A DNA stretch of 59,169 nt from Desulfamplus magnetovallimortis (GTDB taxonomy: Bacteria; Desulfobacterota; Desulfobacteria; Desulfobacterales; Desulfobacteraceae). The position numbers and the translations under genes were made by a program. The stretch covers positions 375,267 to 434,435 of the forward strand of contig NZ_LT828541.1 in assembly GCF_900170035.1 (NCBI RefSeq), read 5' to 3'. Of this stretch, positions 8,854 through 17,908 are shown in pieces (position 1 is the stretch's first letter; every line of letters starts with the position of its first letter). The notes beneath the pieces are model-generated. The model made no database searches, was not told where the DNA came from, and worked only from the letters and a program-made list of their open reading frames with translations.

Positions 8854-10149
8854 TTACTCCACAATGACAATTCTGGAACCATCTTTTAAAAGTTGCTGGC
8901 CAAGAATAACAACCTTACCTTTCGGTTTCACTCCTGCCAACTCAGGATTTTCACTGCTTTCCATCTCTTTTGTCATATCGGCTCTGTCTGTTCCTAATGT
9001 TTTATTGGCTCCCGATGTTTTCTCTAAATCATCTGTTTTCACCTGAACATAATTGCCCTCTTTGATGCCCACATTAACCCTTACCCACTGCACGGTCTCC
9101 TCTTTCTCATCTATTACAAAAACACCGGTTTGATCGTCCCTTTTGCTCAGTGCCTGCTCAGGAATAACTGTTGCATTTTCAAGATGATCCAGCACCACTG
9201 TTGTCCGGATGAAAATGCCGGGTTTGAGCATCTGCTCCAGGTTGTCGATGGTGATCTCTACCCGTGCCTGCCTTGTCTCCTGTTTGAATACCGGTGCAAT
9301 GCGGGAGATTGTGCCTTCAAAGGTTCTATCTGGGAAGGCATCGGTTACAAGCTCCACTGTCTGGCCGGGGTTCAATTTTGAATACTCTTTTTCTGTGACA
9401 AAAAAGAGGCCAGTTATGGGATGAAGTTTTACAATTGACATCAACGGGGTATTGGCTGAAACAGTATTCCCTTCATCCACAAACCTTTCCGCCACCACAC
9501 GGGATTGATCTCCATCGTGCCATTCCGCCTTGATTGTTGTATAGCTGTGTCGGATATTGGCTGTTTCAAGTATTGCTTCAGCTCTCATAACCTGTGCCCT
9601 TGCCACTTCAAAGCGTGTCTCTTTTTCCAGTTGGCTGCTTTTTGCAATATCCAGTTGTGCTTCAGATGTTATCCCCTTTGTATTCAAGGTCTCTGTGCGC
9701 TTGAGTTCACGGTTTGCAATAATCAGTGCGTTATGGGCTTCCTCAAGATTGGCTCTGGCAACAGCCAGATCCGCTTTTGCAAGCGCCACTTCCTGAATAT
9801 ACTCTTCATTGTCAAGCTCCGCAACAACCTGCCCCCGTCGTACTGTGTCAGAAATATCCACATGCAATCGTGCCACTCGACCGCTTATTTTGGGTGCCAC
9901 AAGAAATTGAGACTCTGCTTCCAGAGTACCGCTGAATGAACGCGTAAGGGAGATGGCGCTTTTTCTGATTTGTGCAACTGCCACAGGTACGGCTATCGTT
10001 TCTTTGTCGGGTAAAGTGGCCTGAAGAGAGGTTTTTTCTTTATTGATAACAATCAGTAAAAGTATGATACTTGCAATAACTGCTGTGATAAGAAGTGTCG
10101 CTGTTGAACGGTGGCCTTTTAGTCCCATGATGGTGTTATCCTTATCCAT
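8854..10149 (-). CDS. RND efflux periplasmic adaptor (membrane fusion protein)
   Basis: The 431-residue product has one N-terminal membrane anchor (TATLLITAVIASIILLLIVI), a lipoyl-like half (FLVAPKISGRVARLHVDISD, VVAELDNEEYIQEV), a coiled-coil hairpin (about residues 120-190, rich in A/E/L/R), the second lipoyl half, and beta-barrel segments (FVTEKEYSKLNPGQTVELVTD). This is the HlyD/AcrA-type adaptor that links an RND pump to an outer-membrane channel. ATG at 10149 has no clear ribosome site; the in-frame ATG at 10128 follows AAGGA and may be the true start. Its pump is the gene at 4612-7761; no TolC-like channel gene is seen nearby. Confidence 0.9.
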   Translation of the reverse strand: MDKDNTIMGLKGHRSTATLLITAVIASIILLLIVINKEKTSLQATLPDKETIAVPVAVAQIRKSAISLTRSFSGTLEAESQFLVAPKISGRVARLHVDISDTVRRGQVVAELDNEEYIQEVALAKADLAVARANLEEAHNALIIANRELKRTETLNTKGITSEAQLDIAKSSQLEKETRFEVARAQVMRAEAILETANIRHSYTTIKAEWHDGDQSRVVAERFVDEGNTVSANTPLMSIVKLHPITGLFFVTEKEYSKLNPGQTVELVTDAFPDRTFEGTISRIAPVFKQETRQARVEITIDNLEQMLKPGIFIRTTVVLDHLENATVIPEQALSKRDDQTGVFVIDEKEETVQWVRVNVGIKEGNYVQVKTDDLEKTSGANKTLGTDRADMTKEMESSENPELAGVKPKGKVVILGQQLLKDGSRIVIVE

Positions 10150-10264
10150 TCAATACGAGTAATAAAAAGTTGCTTTCCCTTTAAAAAAAACCCTCATTAT
10201 TTTCATGGTTGGAGATATCTCATGTGTAGTCTCCATAAAAGTTTAGCGTGAAAAAACATTTATT

Positions 10265-10522
10265 TTACAGGGCATTCCTGTTTTTAGCCTTTTCAATAAG
10301 ATCAACAAGGGTTAATATTTTGGGGGTAGGTTTTTTAAGGATATCTTCCTGCTCATCCTTTGAGTAATGTCTGTCCATATATTCCTGGACAGGGAGTTTG
10401 TCAAACCAGCAGTCAAGTATTTTAAAACATGGCCGGCTCTCCTGTACCTGTCTGCAATATGAAAAAGGTACATCATGACCAAGCATTCTGCAATATCCGG
10501 TGTGTTTATCAAATTGTTCCAT
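10265..10522 (-). CDS. Small conserved-looking cysteine protein of unknown function
   Basis: An 85-residue protein with four spaced Cys (GYCRMLG, FSYCRQ, RPCFKI, ILDCWFD), spacing compatible with binding a metal or an Fe-S cluster. The second half (YMDRHYSKDEQEDILKKP) is charged and helical. No membrane or export signal. It lies downstream of TrpB2 on the same strand, separated by a terminator-like hairpin and a family A element, so it probably has its own promoter. The function is not recognised. Confidence 0.6.
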   Translation of the reverse strand: MEQFDKHTGYCRMLGHDVPFSYCRQVQESRPCFKILDCWFDKLPVQEYMDRHYSKDEQEDILKKPTPKILTLVDLIEKAKNRNAL

Positions 10523-10551
10523 CTTTTATTTTTCCTTGCTCCTGAAATAGC

Positions 10552-10585
10552 TTGCCCCTTAATTCCTTAACGGAACAAGGGGCAA
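10552..10585 (-). terminator. Terminator-like hairpin
   Basis: Perfect 9-bp stem TTGCCCCTT / AAGGGGCAA around a 16-base loop. On the minus strand it is followed by GCTATTTCAGG, a weak T tract. It lies between TrpB2 and the small Cys protein gene. Confidence 0.45.
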
Positions 10586-10614
10586 AAGATTTCAGGCATT
10601 TTTTACGGTTTTTT

Positions 10615-10720
10615 CGCATCTTTCATTTGACTATTTACACTTTCCTGAACACAATGCCCATTTTTCTTGGAGACTGTTCCGGAAAGTGTAAAGTACTTTT
10701 TGCATGATATGAAGGATGCC
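10615..10720 (+). mobile_element. Family A MITE, copy 2
   Basis: 106 bp, left end CGCATCTTTCAT (one end base changed), right end ATGAAGGATGCC. It is flanked by the 8-bp repeat GGTTTTTT (10607-10614 and 10721-10728). It lies downstream of the TrpB2 gene. Confidence 0.85.
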
Positions 10721-10788
10721 GGTTTTTTGTATTAATGACCGCTTAGATATGAGGTCTGCCAATGAAGAGAGTAAATCGTTTTGAGATT

Positions 10789-12162
10789 TTAGAGCTTTGG
10801 CACAGGATTTCCCTTGATGCTTCTTTCAAGGGTTGCATCAAGCTCCTGCTGGGAAAGCTCTGCATTTGTAAGCTCTCCTGCCATATATTTGGTGTAGCCG
10901 TTAAGATCCATGAGTCCGTGGCCGCTTAAGTTAAAGATAATAACTTTCTCTTTGCCCTCTTCTTTTGCCTCAAGGGCTTTTCTTATGGTGGCTGCAATTG
11001 CGTGGCTTGTTTCTGGAGCCACAATCATCCCTTCTGTTTTGGCAAAAATCATTGCTGCTTCATAACATTCAAGCTGTTTAAGGGACATAGGAGCCATCAA
11101 TCCCTGTGCAACAGCATGGGATACCAGAGGAGCCATTCCATGGTAACGAAGTCCTCCGGCATGTATTGGGGCCGGAATAAAGTCATGTCCCAGTGAGTGC
11201 ATGGCAAGCATTGGGGTCATTTTGGCAACATCGCCATGATCATAGGCATAGGGACCTCGTGTCAATGTTGGGCAGGATGCAGGCTCTACAGGAATAATTT
11301 CAATGTCTGCTCCGTTTATCTTGTCCAGAGTAAACGGGAATGCAAGTCCTGCAAAATTGCTGCCTCCACCGGCACAGCCAATGACAGTATCAACTTTTTT
11401 GATACCTGCCTTTTCAAGCTGTTTTTTTGCCTCAAGTCCGATTATTGTCTGGTGGAGCATAACATGGTTGAGAACACTTCCTAATGCGTATCTGGTTTCG
11501 CCTTTTTCATCAGTAACTGCTGCCTCAACAGCTTCACTTATGGCAATGCCAAGGCTACCCGGAGTATCCGGAGATTTTGAGAGGATCTCGCGGCCTGCGG
11601 CAGTTTCAGGGGATGGACTTGCAATGCATTTCCCTCCCCAGGTCTCCATCATTGCTTTTCTGAAAGGCTTCTGGTCAAAGCTTATGCGTACCATAAATAC
11701 TTTGCACTCAAGCCCAAGCAGGGAACAGGCATATGAAAGAGCACTTCCCCATTGTCCTGCACCTGTCTCCGTTGTCAGCTTTTTGATACCAAATTCTTTG
11801 TTGTACCAGGCTTGGGCAACTGCAGTATTTGGCTTATGACTGCCGGCAGGGGATACGCTTTCATCTTTAAAAAATATTTTTGCAGGTGTTTGGAGGTATT
11901 TCTCAAGATAGACAGCCCTTCTGAGGGGAGATGGCCGCCATCTGTAAAGCAGATCCAGTATTCCTTCCGGAATATCAATCCAGCGCTCCTGACTTACCTC
12001 TTGTTCAATGAGGTTCATGGGGAAAACAGGAGCAAGCATTTCAGGGCTTACTGGATTACCATCCGGTCCCAGGGGTGGATTTGGTGTTCCGGGAAGGTCT
12101 GCCGCAATATTGTACCATTGTTTCGGGATCTCGTCTTCATTCAAAAATATCTTAACCGCCAT
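10789..12162 (-). CDS. TrpB2-type pyridoxal-phosphate enzyme (tryptophan synthase beta-like)
   Basis: ATG at 12162 ([20 protein letters not shown]) follows AAGGAG at good spacing, giving 457 residues, the size of the TrpB2 class rather than the shorter TrpB1. The PLP lysine is in the segment [18 protein letters not shown]; the phosphate loop is in [16 protein letters not shown]; the C-terminus has [12 protein letters not shown]. It would join indole and serine to make tryptophan. TrpB2 proteins often act without TrpA, and no trpA or other trp genes are seen here. Hairpin and family A repeats follow the gene. Confidence 0.92.
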   Translation of the reverse strand: MAVKIFLNEDEIPKQWYNIAADLPGTPNPPLGPDGNPVSPEMLAPVFPMNLIEQEVSQERWIDIPEGILDLLYRWRPSPLRRAVYLEKYLQTPAKIFFKDESVSPAGSHKPNTAVAQAWYNKEFGIKKLTTETGAGQWGSALSYACSLLGLECKVFMVRISFDQKPFRKAMMETWGGKCIASPSPETAAGREILSKSPDTPGSLGIAISEAVEAAVTDEKGETRYALGSVLNHVMLHQTIIGLEAKKQLEKAGIKKVDTVIGCAGGGSNFAGLAFPFTLDKINGADIEIIPVEPASCPTLTRGPYAYDHGDVAKMTPMLAMHSLGHDFIPAPIHAGGLRYHGMAPLVSHAVAQGLMAPMSLKQLECYEAAMIFAKTEGMIVAPETSHAIAATIRKALEAKEEGKEKVIIFNLSGHGLMDLNGYTKYMAGELTNAELSQQELDATLERSIKGNPVPKL

Positions 12163-12370
12163 GGTGATTCCATCTCCTTCTCTTGTGATCAAAAAATGTG
12201 GCATTTCTCAATGCCACAAAAAATTTGGAGTTGTATTTCAATAGTGTAACTCAAATTGCTCTATACTTTTTGTGTTTCTTTTGATAGAAGCAAAGTCTCA
12301 GTTTTTATTTTTTTTGTCAAGGTGATTTTACCTGCCTAACAAGTTTATGCCAAACAAAGGAGAAAAACAG

Positions 12371-13423
12371 ATGAAACAATCAGAATGGTCAATTATGGGG
12401 CAATATGGGCTTTTTTCTGCTGCTTCAAAAAGAGTGGTTTTTAATTCAAAAAAAGTGATATTTAAAATGATGTTGCTTATTGCACTGGTAATCTTTCCAT
12501 TGATGGGAAGCAACAATCTTGCTAAAGCCTATGACCTGCCTTCGGTGAACCTTGGATTTACAAGTTTTCTGGATGGCGGGCCGCCTGCCGGCCCTGGCTT
12601 TTATTTTGCCCAATATCTTCAGTACTGGCAGTCGGACACGCTTACAGATACAAACGGAGGATCTGCTCTTCCGGATTTTGCAAATGAAGAGCTTACAGCC
12701 TGGATAAGCCTTTCACAGTTTCTCTATCAGTCAGACAAGGAGATTTTCCTTGGCGGGAAATGGGGTCTTGATGTCATTGTCCCTGTTGTTGGTCTTGATA
12801 TGTCGTATGGTACAGATAATTCGGCATTTCCCCAGGATAATGGCAACGGTGTTGGTGATATTCTGGTTGGCCCCTATCTGCAATGGGATCCTGTCATGGG
12901 TGCAAAGGGGCCAATTTTCATGCATAGGATTGAGGTTCAGATGATCTTTCCCACAGGAGCATATGATGAAAACAAAGAGATAAACGCGGGAAGTAACACA
13001 TTTTCCATTAATCCTTACTGGGCAGGAACACTTTTTCTGACTCCAAGGCTTACTGTTACAACCCGTCTTCACTATCTATGGAATGCTGAAAATGATGAGC
13101 CCAACCGTGGTTTTGCAACTCTTGGTGCTGAAGATACCCAGGCAGGAGAGGCTGTTCATGCAAACTTTGCAATGGCATTTGAGATTATCCCAAAACAGTT
13201 AAGGCTGGGCATAAACGGCTATTATCTTAAGCAAATTTCCGATACCCAGATGAATGGTGAGGATGTTCCTGACAGAAGAGAGAAAGTTCTTGGAATAGGA
13301 CCTGGCATGGTTTACCATTTTTCACAGAACGATCATCTTTTTTTCAACGCCTATTTTGAGTCATCAGCAGAAAACCGGCCTGAAGGTGAGAGAATCAACG
13401 TAAGATGGGTTCACCATTTTTAA
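12371..13423 (+). CDS. Outer-membrane SphA/phenol-degradation-type transporter protein
   Basis: The start at 12371 (MKQSEWSIMGQYG) follows AGGAG. A hydrophobic stretch KMMLLIALVIFPLMG ending NNLAKA suggests a signal peptide with an unusually long N-region. The mature part begins YDLPSVNLGFTSFLDGGPP and consists of alternating beta strands ending in an aromatic residue (INVRWVHHF), typical of an outer-membrane beta-barrel. It resembles the SphA / MetA-pathway phenol-degradation porin family, in which function is usually inferred as uptake of hydrophobic compounds. A terminator follows at 13471, so it is probably monocistronic. It is divergent from TrpB2. Confidence 0.75.
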   Translation: MKQSEWSIMGQYGLFSAASKRVVFNSKKVIFKMMLLIALVIFPLMGSNNLAKAYDLPSVNLGFTSFLDGGPPAGPGFYFAQYLQYWQSDTLTDTNGGSALPDFANEELTAWISLSQFLYQSDKEIFLGGKWGLDVIVPVVGLDMSYGTDNSAFPQDNGNGVGDILVGPYLQWDPVMGAKGPIFMHRIEVQMIFPTGAYDENKEINAGSNTFSINPYWAGTLFLTPRLTVTTRLHYLWNAENDEPNRGFATLGAEDTQAGEAVHANFAMAFEIIPKQLRLGINGYYLKQISDTQMNGEDVPDRREKVLGIGPGMVYHFSQNDHLFFNAYFESSAENRPEGERINVRWVHHF

Positions 13424-13470
13424 TTGGTTTACAATTTTCAGGGGATGCTTATTTATATGAGGTTTTACCA

Positions 13471-13498
13471 GGGCAGAACATTCTTGTTCTGCCCTTTT
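13471..13498 (+). terminator. Rho-independent terminator of the outer-membrane protein gene
   Basis: Perfect stem GGGCAGAACA..TGTTCTGCCC with a short loop followed by TTTTG, 47 bases after the stop codon. Confidence 0.85.
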
Positions 13499-13565
13499 GC
13501 TCTGTCCGGTTTTAAAGCCTGACAGAACACTGTCCGGAATTCAAGGAATTGGAGCTGAATATAAT

Positions 13566-16500
13566 ATGAAAGAAGGTATCCCCACAGCCAGCCTGCAAGA
13601 AGCAAAAAGTCTTAAGGATGCAAAAAGTCTGCAAGAGATAAAAAGCCTGAAGGAAGCAAAAAAACTGCAAGATGCAAAAAGCCTGCAAGATGCAAAAAGT
13701 CTGCAAGATGCAAAAAGTCTTAAAGACGCAAAAAGCCTGCAAGAGATAAAAAGCCTTAAGGAGGCAAACAACCTCAAAGAACCTGTGAAAAAGACTACAA
13801 GCGAGTTAAATACCATACTTGTAAAAGGTGCCCGTGAGCATAACCTAAAAAATATTGATGTGGAGCTTCCAAAAAAGAAGCTCATAGTATTTACAGGCGT
13901 TTCAGGTTCCGGCAAATCAAGCCTTGCCTTTGATACCATTTTTGCTGAAGGTCAGCGCCGATATGTAGAATCACTTTCCTCCTATGCCCGTCAGTTCATA
14001 GGGCAGATGGTAAAACCCCGCTATGACACAATCCGTGGCCTCTCTCCCACCATCTCAATTGAACAGAAGGCAGCAAGTAAAAATCCCCGATCAACTGTCG
14101 GCACCATAACTGAAATCTACGACTATCTGCGGGTACTCTTTGCCCGTGCAGGTGAGCAGTTTTGTGTCAAATGCGGTAAAAAGGTGGGAAGGGGTGATGC
14201 CCAGAGTATGGTTTCACAAATTCTCTCTTTGCCTGAATCTTCAAAAATCCTGATACTTGCACCGGTTGTTGAGAATCGAAAAGGGGAGCACAGAGAACTT
14301 TTTGAAAAATTGAAAAAAGATGGTTTTGCAAGGGTTCGTATTGATGGTGTAGTGCAGAATCTTGAAGATGTACAGTCCCTTGCAAAAAACAAGAAACATC
14401 AGATTGAGGTGGTTGTTGACCGGCTTGTAATAAAAAACAGTGATTCTGAGTTTAACAGGCGCCTGACTGACTCTGTTGAGAGTGCTTTAAAAATCGGGAA
14501 CAGCCAGCTCATTGTGCATATAATGGGAAGGGAAGATATAAAGATGAGTGAGGCCAGATCCTGCTGCGGTATTGCATATCCTGAGCTTGAGCCAACCCTT
14601 TTTTCATTTAACTCCCCCATTGGAATGTGTCCCGAATGCAATGGAATCGGAACCTTGCTTTTCATGGCACCAGAAAAAATTGTGCCGGATGAATCCCTTA
14701 CAATCCGTGAAGGTGCTGTGTTGCCCTGGAAAAATTATTTTGGTTCCGGCAGCGGTTTTAATGGAAACAGTATGCAGAATTCATGGGGACTGGGGCAGCT
14801 TCTGGCTATGGAAGAGCAGTGGGGTATAAGCCTTGATACACCCTGGAACAAAATGCCTACGGAGCACAGGGGTATTATCTTAAATGGTGCAGGTAAAAGA
14901 AAACTTGTTGTAAATTGGAACTCAGCAAAAATAAAAGGCGAAGTGGAGCGGGAGCATGAAGGGATTGTGCATACACTGATGCGAAGATACCGATCCACCC
15001 AGTCTGAAAGCCAGAAAAAATATTACTCAGCCTTCATGAGTGAACAGACCTGCCCTGTATGCAGGGGAAAACGCCTTAAAACAGAGGTTCTCAATGTTCT
15101 GATTAAGGAGAAATCCATCATTGACATAACAGAGATGAGCATACTTGAGGCCCATGATTTTATATCTTCTCTTGACCTTGACGGAAACCGTAAACTTATA
15201 GCAGGGGAGCTTTTGAAAGAGATATCCAGCCGCCTTGGATTTCTTGTGAATGTAGGTCTTGATTATCTCTCCCTTGACCGCAAGGGACCAACCCTTTCAG
15301 GTGGCGAATCCCAGCGCATACGGCTTGCATCACAGGTGGGATCTGAGTTGACAGGGGTACTTTATATCCTTGATGAACCATCCATAGGGCTTCATCAGAG
15401 GGATAACAGAAAGCTTCTTGATACCCTTTGCCATTTAAGGGATATAGGCAATACCCTGATCGTTGTTGAACATGACGAAGAGACCATGAACCTTGCCGAC
15501 TGGATCGTTGATATAGGCCCTGGTGCCGGTCATCTTGGAGGCCAGATCACAGCCCAGGGAACCCCTGCTGAAATAAGGGACAACCCTGCATCATTAACCG
15601 GAAGCTACCTTAATGGCTCCCGGAAAATTGAACTCCCTGAAGAGCGAAAAACACCTGAACAGTCCGGCAATCAGTGGATTATTATTGAAAAGGCTTCTGA
15701 AAACAATCTTGGGAATATTGATGTTAAAATTCCTCTGGGCCTTCTTGTTGGTATTACAGGTGTGTCAGGTGCGGGCAAATCAACACTTGTAAACCAGATA
15801 CTCTATCCTGCTGTGGCAAGACATCTTCACGGCTCCACAATGGAGGTGGGAAGACACAGGGCAATAAAGGGAATGGAGTTTATAAATAAAATTATCAATA
15901 TTGACCAGAAACCCATTGGCCGAACCCCAAGAAGTAATCCTGCCACATATACAAAGGTTTTTGATCCCATCAGGGAGCTTTTTGCAGAGCTTCCTGAATC
16001 AAAGGTATATGGATACAAAAAAGGAAGGTACTCTTTTAATGTAAAGGGGGGCAGATGTGAAGCTTGCAGCGGTGATGGTTATATAAAGGTTGAGATGCAT
16101 TTTCTGGCTGATGTCTTTGTCCCCTGCGAGGTGTGTCGCGGAAGGCGCTTTAACGAGGCAACCCTTAAGATAAAATACAAAGATCACTCCATAGCAGATG
16201 TACTTGATCTTTCTGTTATGCAGGCACGGGACCTTTTTCTGCATCATCCAAGGATTGTGAACATTCTTGATACCCTCATGGATGTGGGGCTTTCCTACAT
16301 AAAGCTTGGACAAGCTGCCACAACCCTTTCAGGAGGAGAGGCCCAGCGTATAAAGCTTGCAAGGGAACTTGCCAAAAGGGATACAGGTCAGACACTTTAT
16401 ATTCTGGACGAACCCACCACAGGGCTTCACTTTCAGGATATCCAGATGCTTTTGAATGTTCTTAAACGCTTGTCTGAAAATGGTAATACTGTTATTGTAA

Positions 16501-16664
16501 TTGAGCATAATCTCGATGTAATCAAAACAGTTGACTGGGTTATTGACCTTGGTCCTGACGGTGGCAGCAGGGGCGGAAAAATTGTAGCAGAGGGAAGCCC
16601 TGAAAATGTTGCAGCCTCAGGGGCTGGTTATACAGGTCATTATCTGGCCAGGGTGCTTATGTGA
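13566..16664 (+). CDS. uvrA: Excinuclease ABC subunit UvrA with a repeat-rich N-terminal extension
   Basis: From the ATG at 13566 (GGAG 11 bases upstream) the protein is about 1032 residues; UvrA is usually near 940. All core parts are present: Walker A FTGVSGSGKSSL, zinc-finger Cys pairs (CVKCGKK; CPECNGIG), ABC signature LSGGESQRIRLA, Walker B YILDEPSIGLH, second Walker A ITGVSGAGKSTL, zinc finger CEACSGDGY..CEVCRGRR, second signature LSGGEAQRIKLA and YILDEPTTGLH. It recognises DNA damage in nucleotide excision repair. The odd part is residues 9-74, made of about eleven six-residue units (SLQDAK-like) ahead of the usual start near NTILVKGAREHNLKNI. The longer frame from 13497 lacks a ribosome site. 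Confidence 0.95.
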   Translation: MKEGIPTASLQEAKSLKDAKSLQEIKSLKEAKKLQDAKSLQDAKSLQDAKSLKDAKSLQEIKSLKEANNLKEPVKKTTSELNTILVKGAREHNLKNIDVELPKKKLIVFTGVSGSGKSSLAFDTIFAEGQRRYVESLSSYARQFIGQMVKPRYDTIRGLSPTISIEQKAASKNPRSTVGTITEIYDYLRVLFARAGEQFCVKCGKKVGRGDAQSMVSQILSLPESSKILILAPVVENRKGEHRELFEKLKKDGFARVRIDGVVQNLEDVQSLAKNKKHQIEVVVDRLVIKNSDSEFNRRLTDSVESALKIGNSQLIVHIMGREDIKMSEARSCCGIAYPELEPTLFSFNSPIGMCPECNGIGTLLFMAPEKIVPDESLTIREGAVLPWKNYFGSGSGFNGNSMQNSWGLGQLLAMEEQWGISLDTPWNKMPTEHRGIILNGAGKRKLVVNWNSAKIKGEVEREHEGIVHTLMRRYRSTQSESQKKYYSAFMSEQTCPVCRGKRLKTEVLNVLIKEKSIIDITEMSILEAHDFISSLDLDGNRKLIAGELLKEISSRLGFLVNVGLDYLSLDRKGPTLSGGESQRIRLASQVGSELTGVLYILDEPSIGLHQRDNRKLLDTLCHLRDIGNTLIVVEHDEETMNLADWIVDIGPGAGHLGGQITAQGTPAEIRDNPASLTGSYLNGSRKIELPEERKTPEQSGNQWIIIEKASENNLGNIDVKIPLGLLVGITGVSGAGKSTLVNQILYPAVARHLHGSTMEVGRHRAIKGMEFINKIINIDQKPIGRTPRSNPATYTKVFDPIRELFAELPESKVYGYKKGRYSFNVKGGRCEACSGDGYIKVEMHFLADVFVPCEVCRGRRFNEATLKIKYKDHSIADVLDLSVMQARDLFLHHPRIVNILDTLMDVGLSYIKLGQAATTLSGGEAQRIKLARELAKRDTGQTLYILDEPTTGLHFQDIQMLLNVLKRLSENGNTVIVIEHNLDVIKTVDWVIDLGPDGGSRGGKIVAEGSPENVAASGAGYTGHYLARVLM
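13590..13787 (+). repeat. 18-bp in-frame minisatellite in uvrA
   Basis: About eleven units of 18 bp (type agcctgcaagatgcaaaa) encode S-L-Q/K-D/E-A/I-K repeats. Some units are identical at DNA level, which points to recent slippage or unequal recombination. The predicted peptide is a charged amphipathic helix. Confidence 0.9.
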
Positions 16665-16668
16665 TAAC

Positions 16669-16843
16669 CTCAAAATCGACATCTTATTGCTTTTTCAGGA
16701 GATATTGCATTTGTCTGAATCAGGATAACCAGGATGGATGGGATGTTCAGGATATACAATCTGGCCTTATCTTTGTTAATTTTGGGAATCCTGATTAAGA
16801 CAGTATTGACAAAGCCCAAAAGATCATAGGTGTCGTCTTTGAG
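16669..16843 (+). repeat. Family B element
   Basis: Starts CTCAAAATCGACATC and ends GGTGTCGTCTTTGAG with the core palindrome between. It begins six bases after the uvrA stop codon. No clear target duplication is left. Confidence 0.8.
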
Positions 16844-16863
16844 AATTGACTGTTTTTAGAAAA

Positions 16864-16930
16864 TAAACCTTCATGGCCGGCATCCGGCCACCCCCGATCA
16901 TGAAAATGATATGGGTATTTTCACGGTAAA
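16864..16930 (+). repeat. Family C two-hairpin element
   Basis: Starts TAAACCTTCATGG, ends TATTTTCACGGTAAA. Hairpin 1 is a perfect TGGCCGG..CCGGCCA with loop CAT; hairpin 2 is TGAAAAT..ATTTTCA. It lies 30 bases ahead of the MoaE-like start codon. Confidence 0.8.
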
Positions 16931-16960
16931 AAACACCAAAAGACCTTGAAGGAGTAAATC

Positions 16961-17320
16961 GTGAGTATTGATACAATGATAAGACAAATTAAGTCCCATC
17001 CCGATTATCCAAAAGTGGGAATGGTTCTCTATCACAATGGCGTGGTCAGACAAACCACAAGAGAAGGGGCAGAGGTAACCGGCCTTTCCGTAAAGGTGAA
17101 CCATGATAAGCTCAATGAAATAATTGCTGAACAGAAAGCAAAACCAGGTATTGTAGAGGTTCTTGTCGAGATTCATGAAAACATGCCCCTTAATGTTGGA
17201 GATGATGTCATGTATATTGCAGTGGCAGGTGATATAAGAGAAAATGTGATTGAGACATTGAGCCAGACACTTAACCGTGTAAAATCTGAAGCCACATCAA
17301 AGGAGCAGTTCATGAAATAA
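16961..17320 (+). CDS. MoaE-like molybdopterin synthase large-subunit family protein
   Basis: A 119-residue protein starting with GTG at 16961 after AAGGAG. It has the MoaE-like order: KVGMVLYHNGVVRQTTREG near the N-terminus (compare GAVR..N motif), then VEVLVEIHENMPLNVGDDVMYIAVAGDIRENVIETL. The C-terminal motif of canonical MoaE with its catalytic lysine and WKxE is reduced to VKSEATSKEQFMK, and the protein is about 25-30 residues shorter than E. coli MoaE. It therefore may be a divergent molybdopterin synthase subunit or a relative with another role. It is followed by moaC, which supports molybdenum cofactor synthesis. Confidence 0.65.
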   Translation: MSIDTMIRQIKSHPDYPKVGMVLYHNGVVRQTTREGAEVTGLSVKVNHDKLNEIIAEQKAKPGIVEVLVEIHENMPLNVGDDVMYIAVAGDIRENVIETLSQTLNRVKSEATSKEQFMK

Positions 17321-17410
17321 ACCTTCATGGTCGAGTTCAAGGAACACCCACATGGTTCATAAAAAGTGCAGGCATACAAATGAAAGATACAACAGGAGAA
17401 TGATAAGGAT

Positions 17411-17908
17411 ATGAATGATTTTACACATCTTGATGAAGAGGGAAGAGTCAGGATGGTTGATGTGGGCGGAAAAGAGAACACAGAGCGGACAGCAGTGGCT
17501 GGCGGCAATATACGAATGACCCCCTCCACACTGAAACAGATAACTGACAACAGCGTTAAAAAGGGAAATGTCCTTGAGACAGCAAGAATTGCCGGAATAA
17601 TGGCAGCCAAAAAAACATCAGAGCTGATTCCCATGTGCCATCCTCTTAATATCACCCATGCCGGCGTGGATTTTTATCCTGACCATGTCAGCAGCACAAT
17701 TGCCATTGAAGCAAAGGTCTCCCTTTCAGGTCAGACAGGTGTGGAGATGGAGGCTCTGACAGCAGTTTCTGTTGCGGCTTTGACTATATATGACATGTGC
17801 AAATCCTATGACAAGGCAATGATCATTTCCGATATCCACCTGAAAAAGAAATCAGGGGGAAAAAGCGGTGAGTTCACAGCGCCTCGCTATCTTGACGGGA
17901 AACATTAG
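17411..17908 (+). CDS. moaC: Cyclic pyranopterin monophosphate synthase MoaC
   Basis: The 165-residue product matches MoaC over its whole length: MVDVGGKENTERTAVAGG at the start, the central PMCHPLNITHAGVDF with the conserved CHP, then GQTGVEMEALTAVSVAALTIYDMCKS and the KKSGGKSGEF tail. It converts the radical intermediate made by MoaA into cyclic pyranopterin monophosphate, the first step of molybdenum cofactor synthesis. AGGAGAATGATAAGG precedes the ATG. It lies 90 bp after the MoaE-like gene and abuts mltA with no gap, so the three may be cotranscribed. MoaA is not in the window. Confidence 0.95.
   Translation: MNDFTHLDEEGRVRMVDVGGKENTERTAVAGGNIRMTPSTLKQITDNSVKKGNVLETARIAGIMAAKKTSELIPMCHPLNITHAGVDFYPDHVSSTIAIEAKVSLSGQTGVEMEALTAVSVAALTIYDMCKSYDKAMIISDIHLKKKSGGKSGEFTAPRYLDGKH

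Noticed and set aside
13512-13939. Minus-strand Phe/Leu/Cys-rich repeat frames
   Set aside because: They are antisense to the uvrA minisatellite and lack a ribosome site or any recognisable protein feature.
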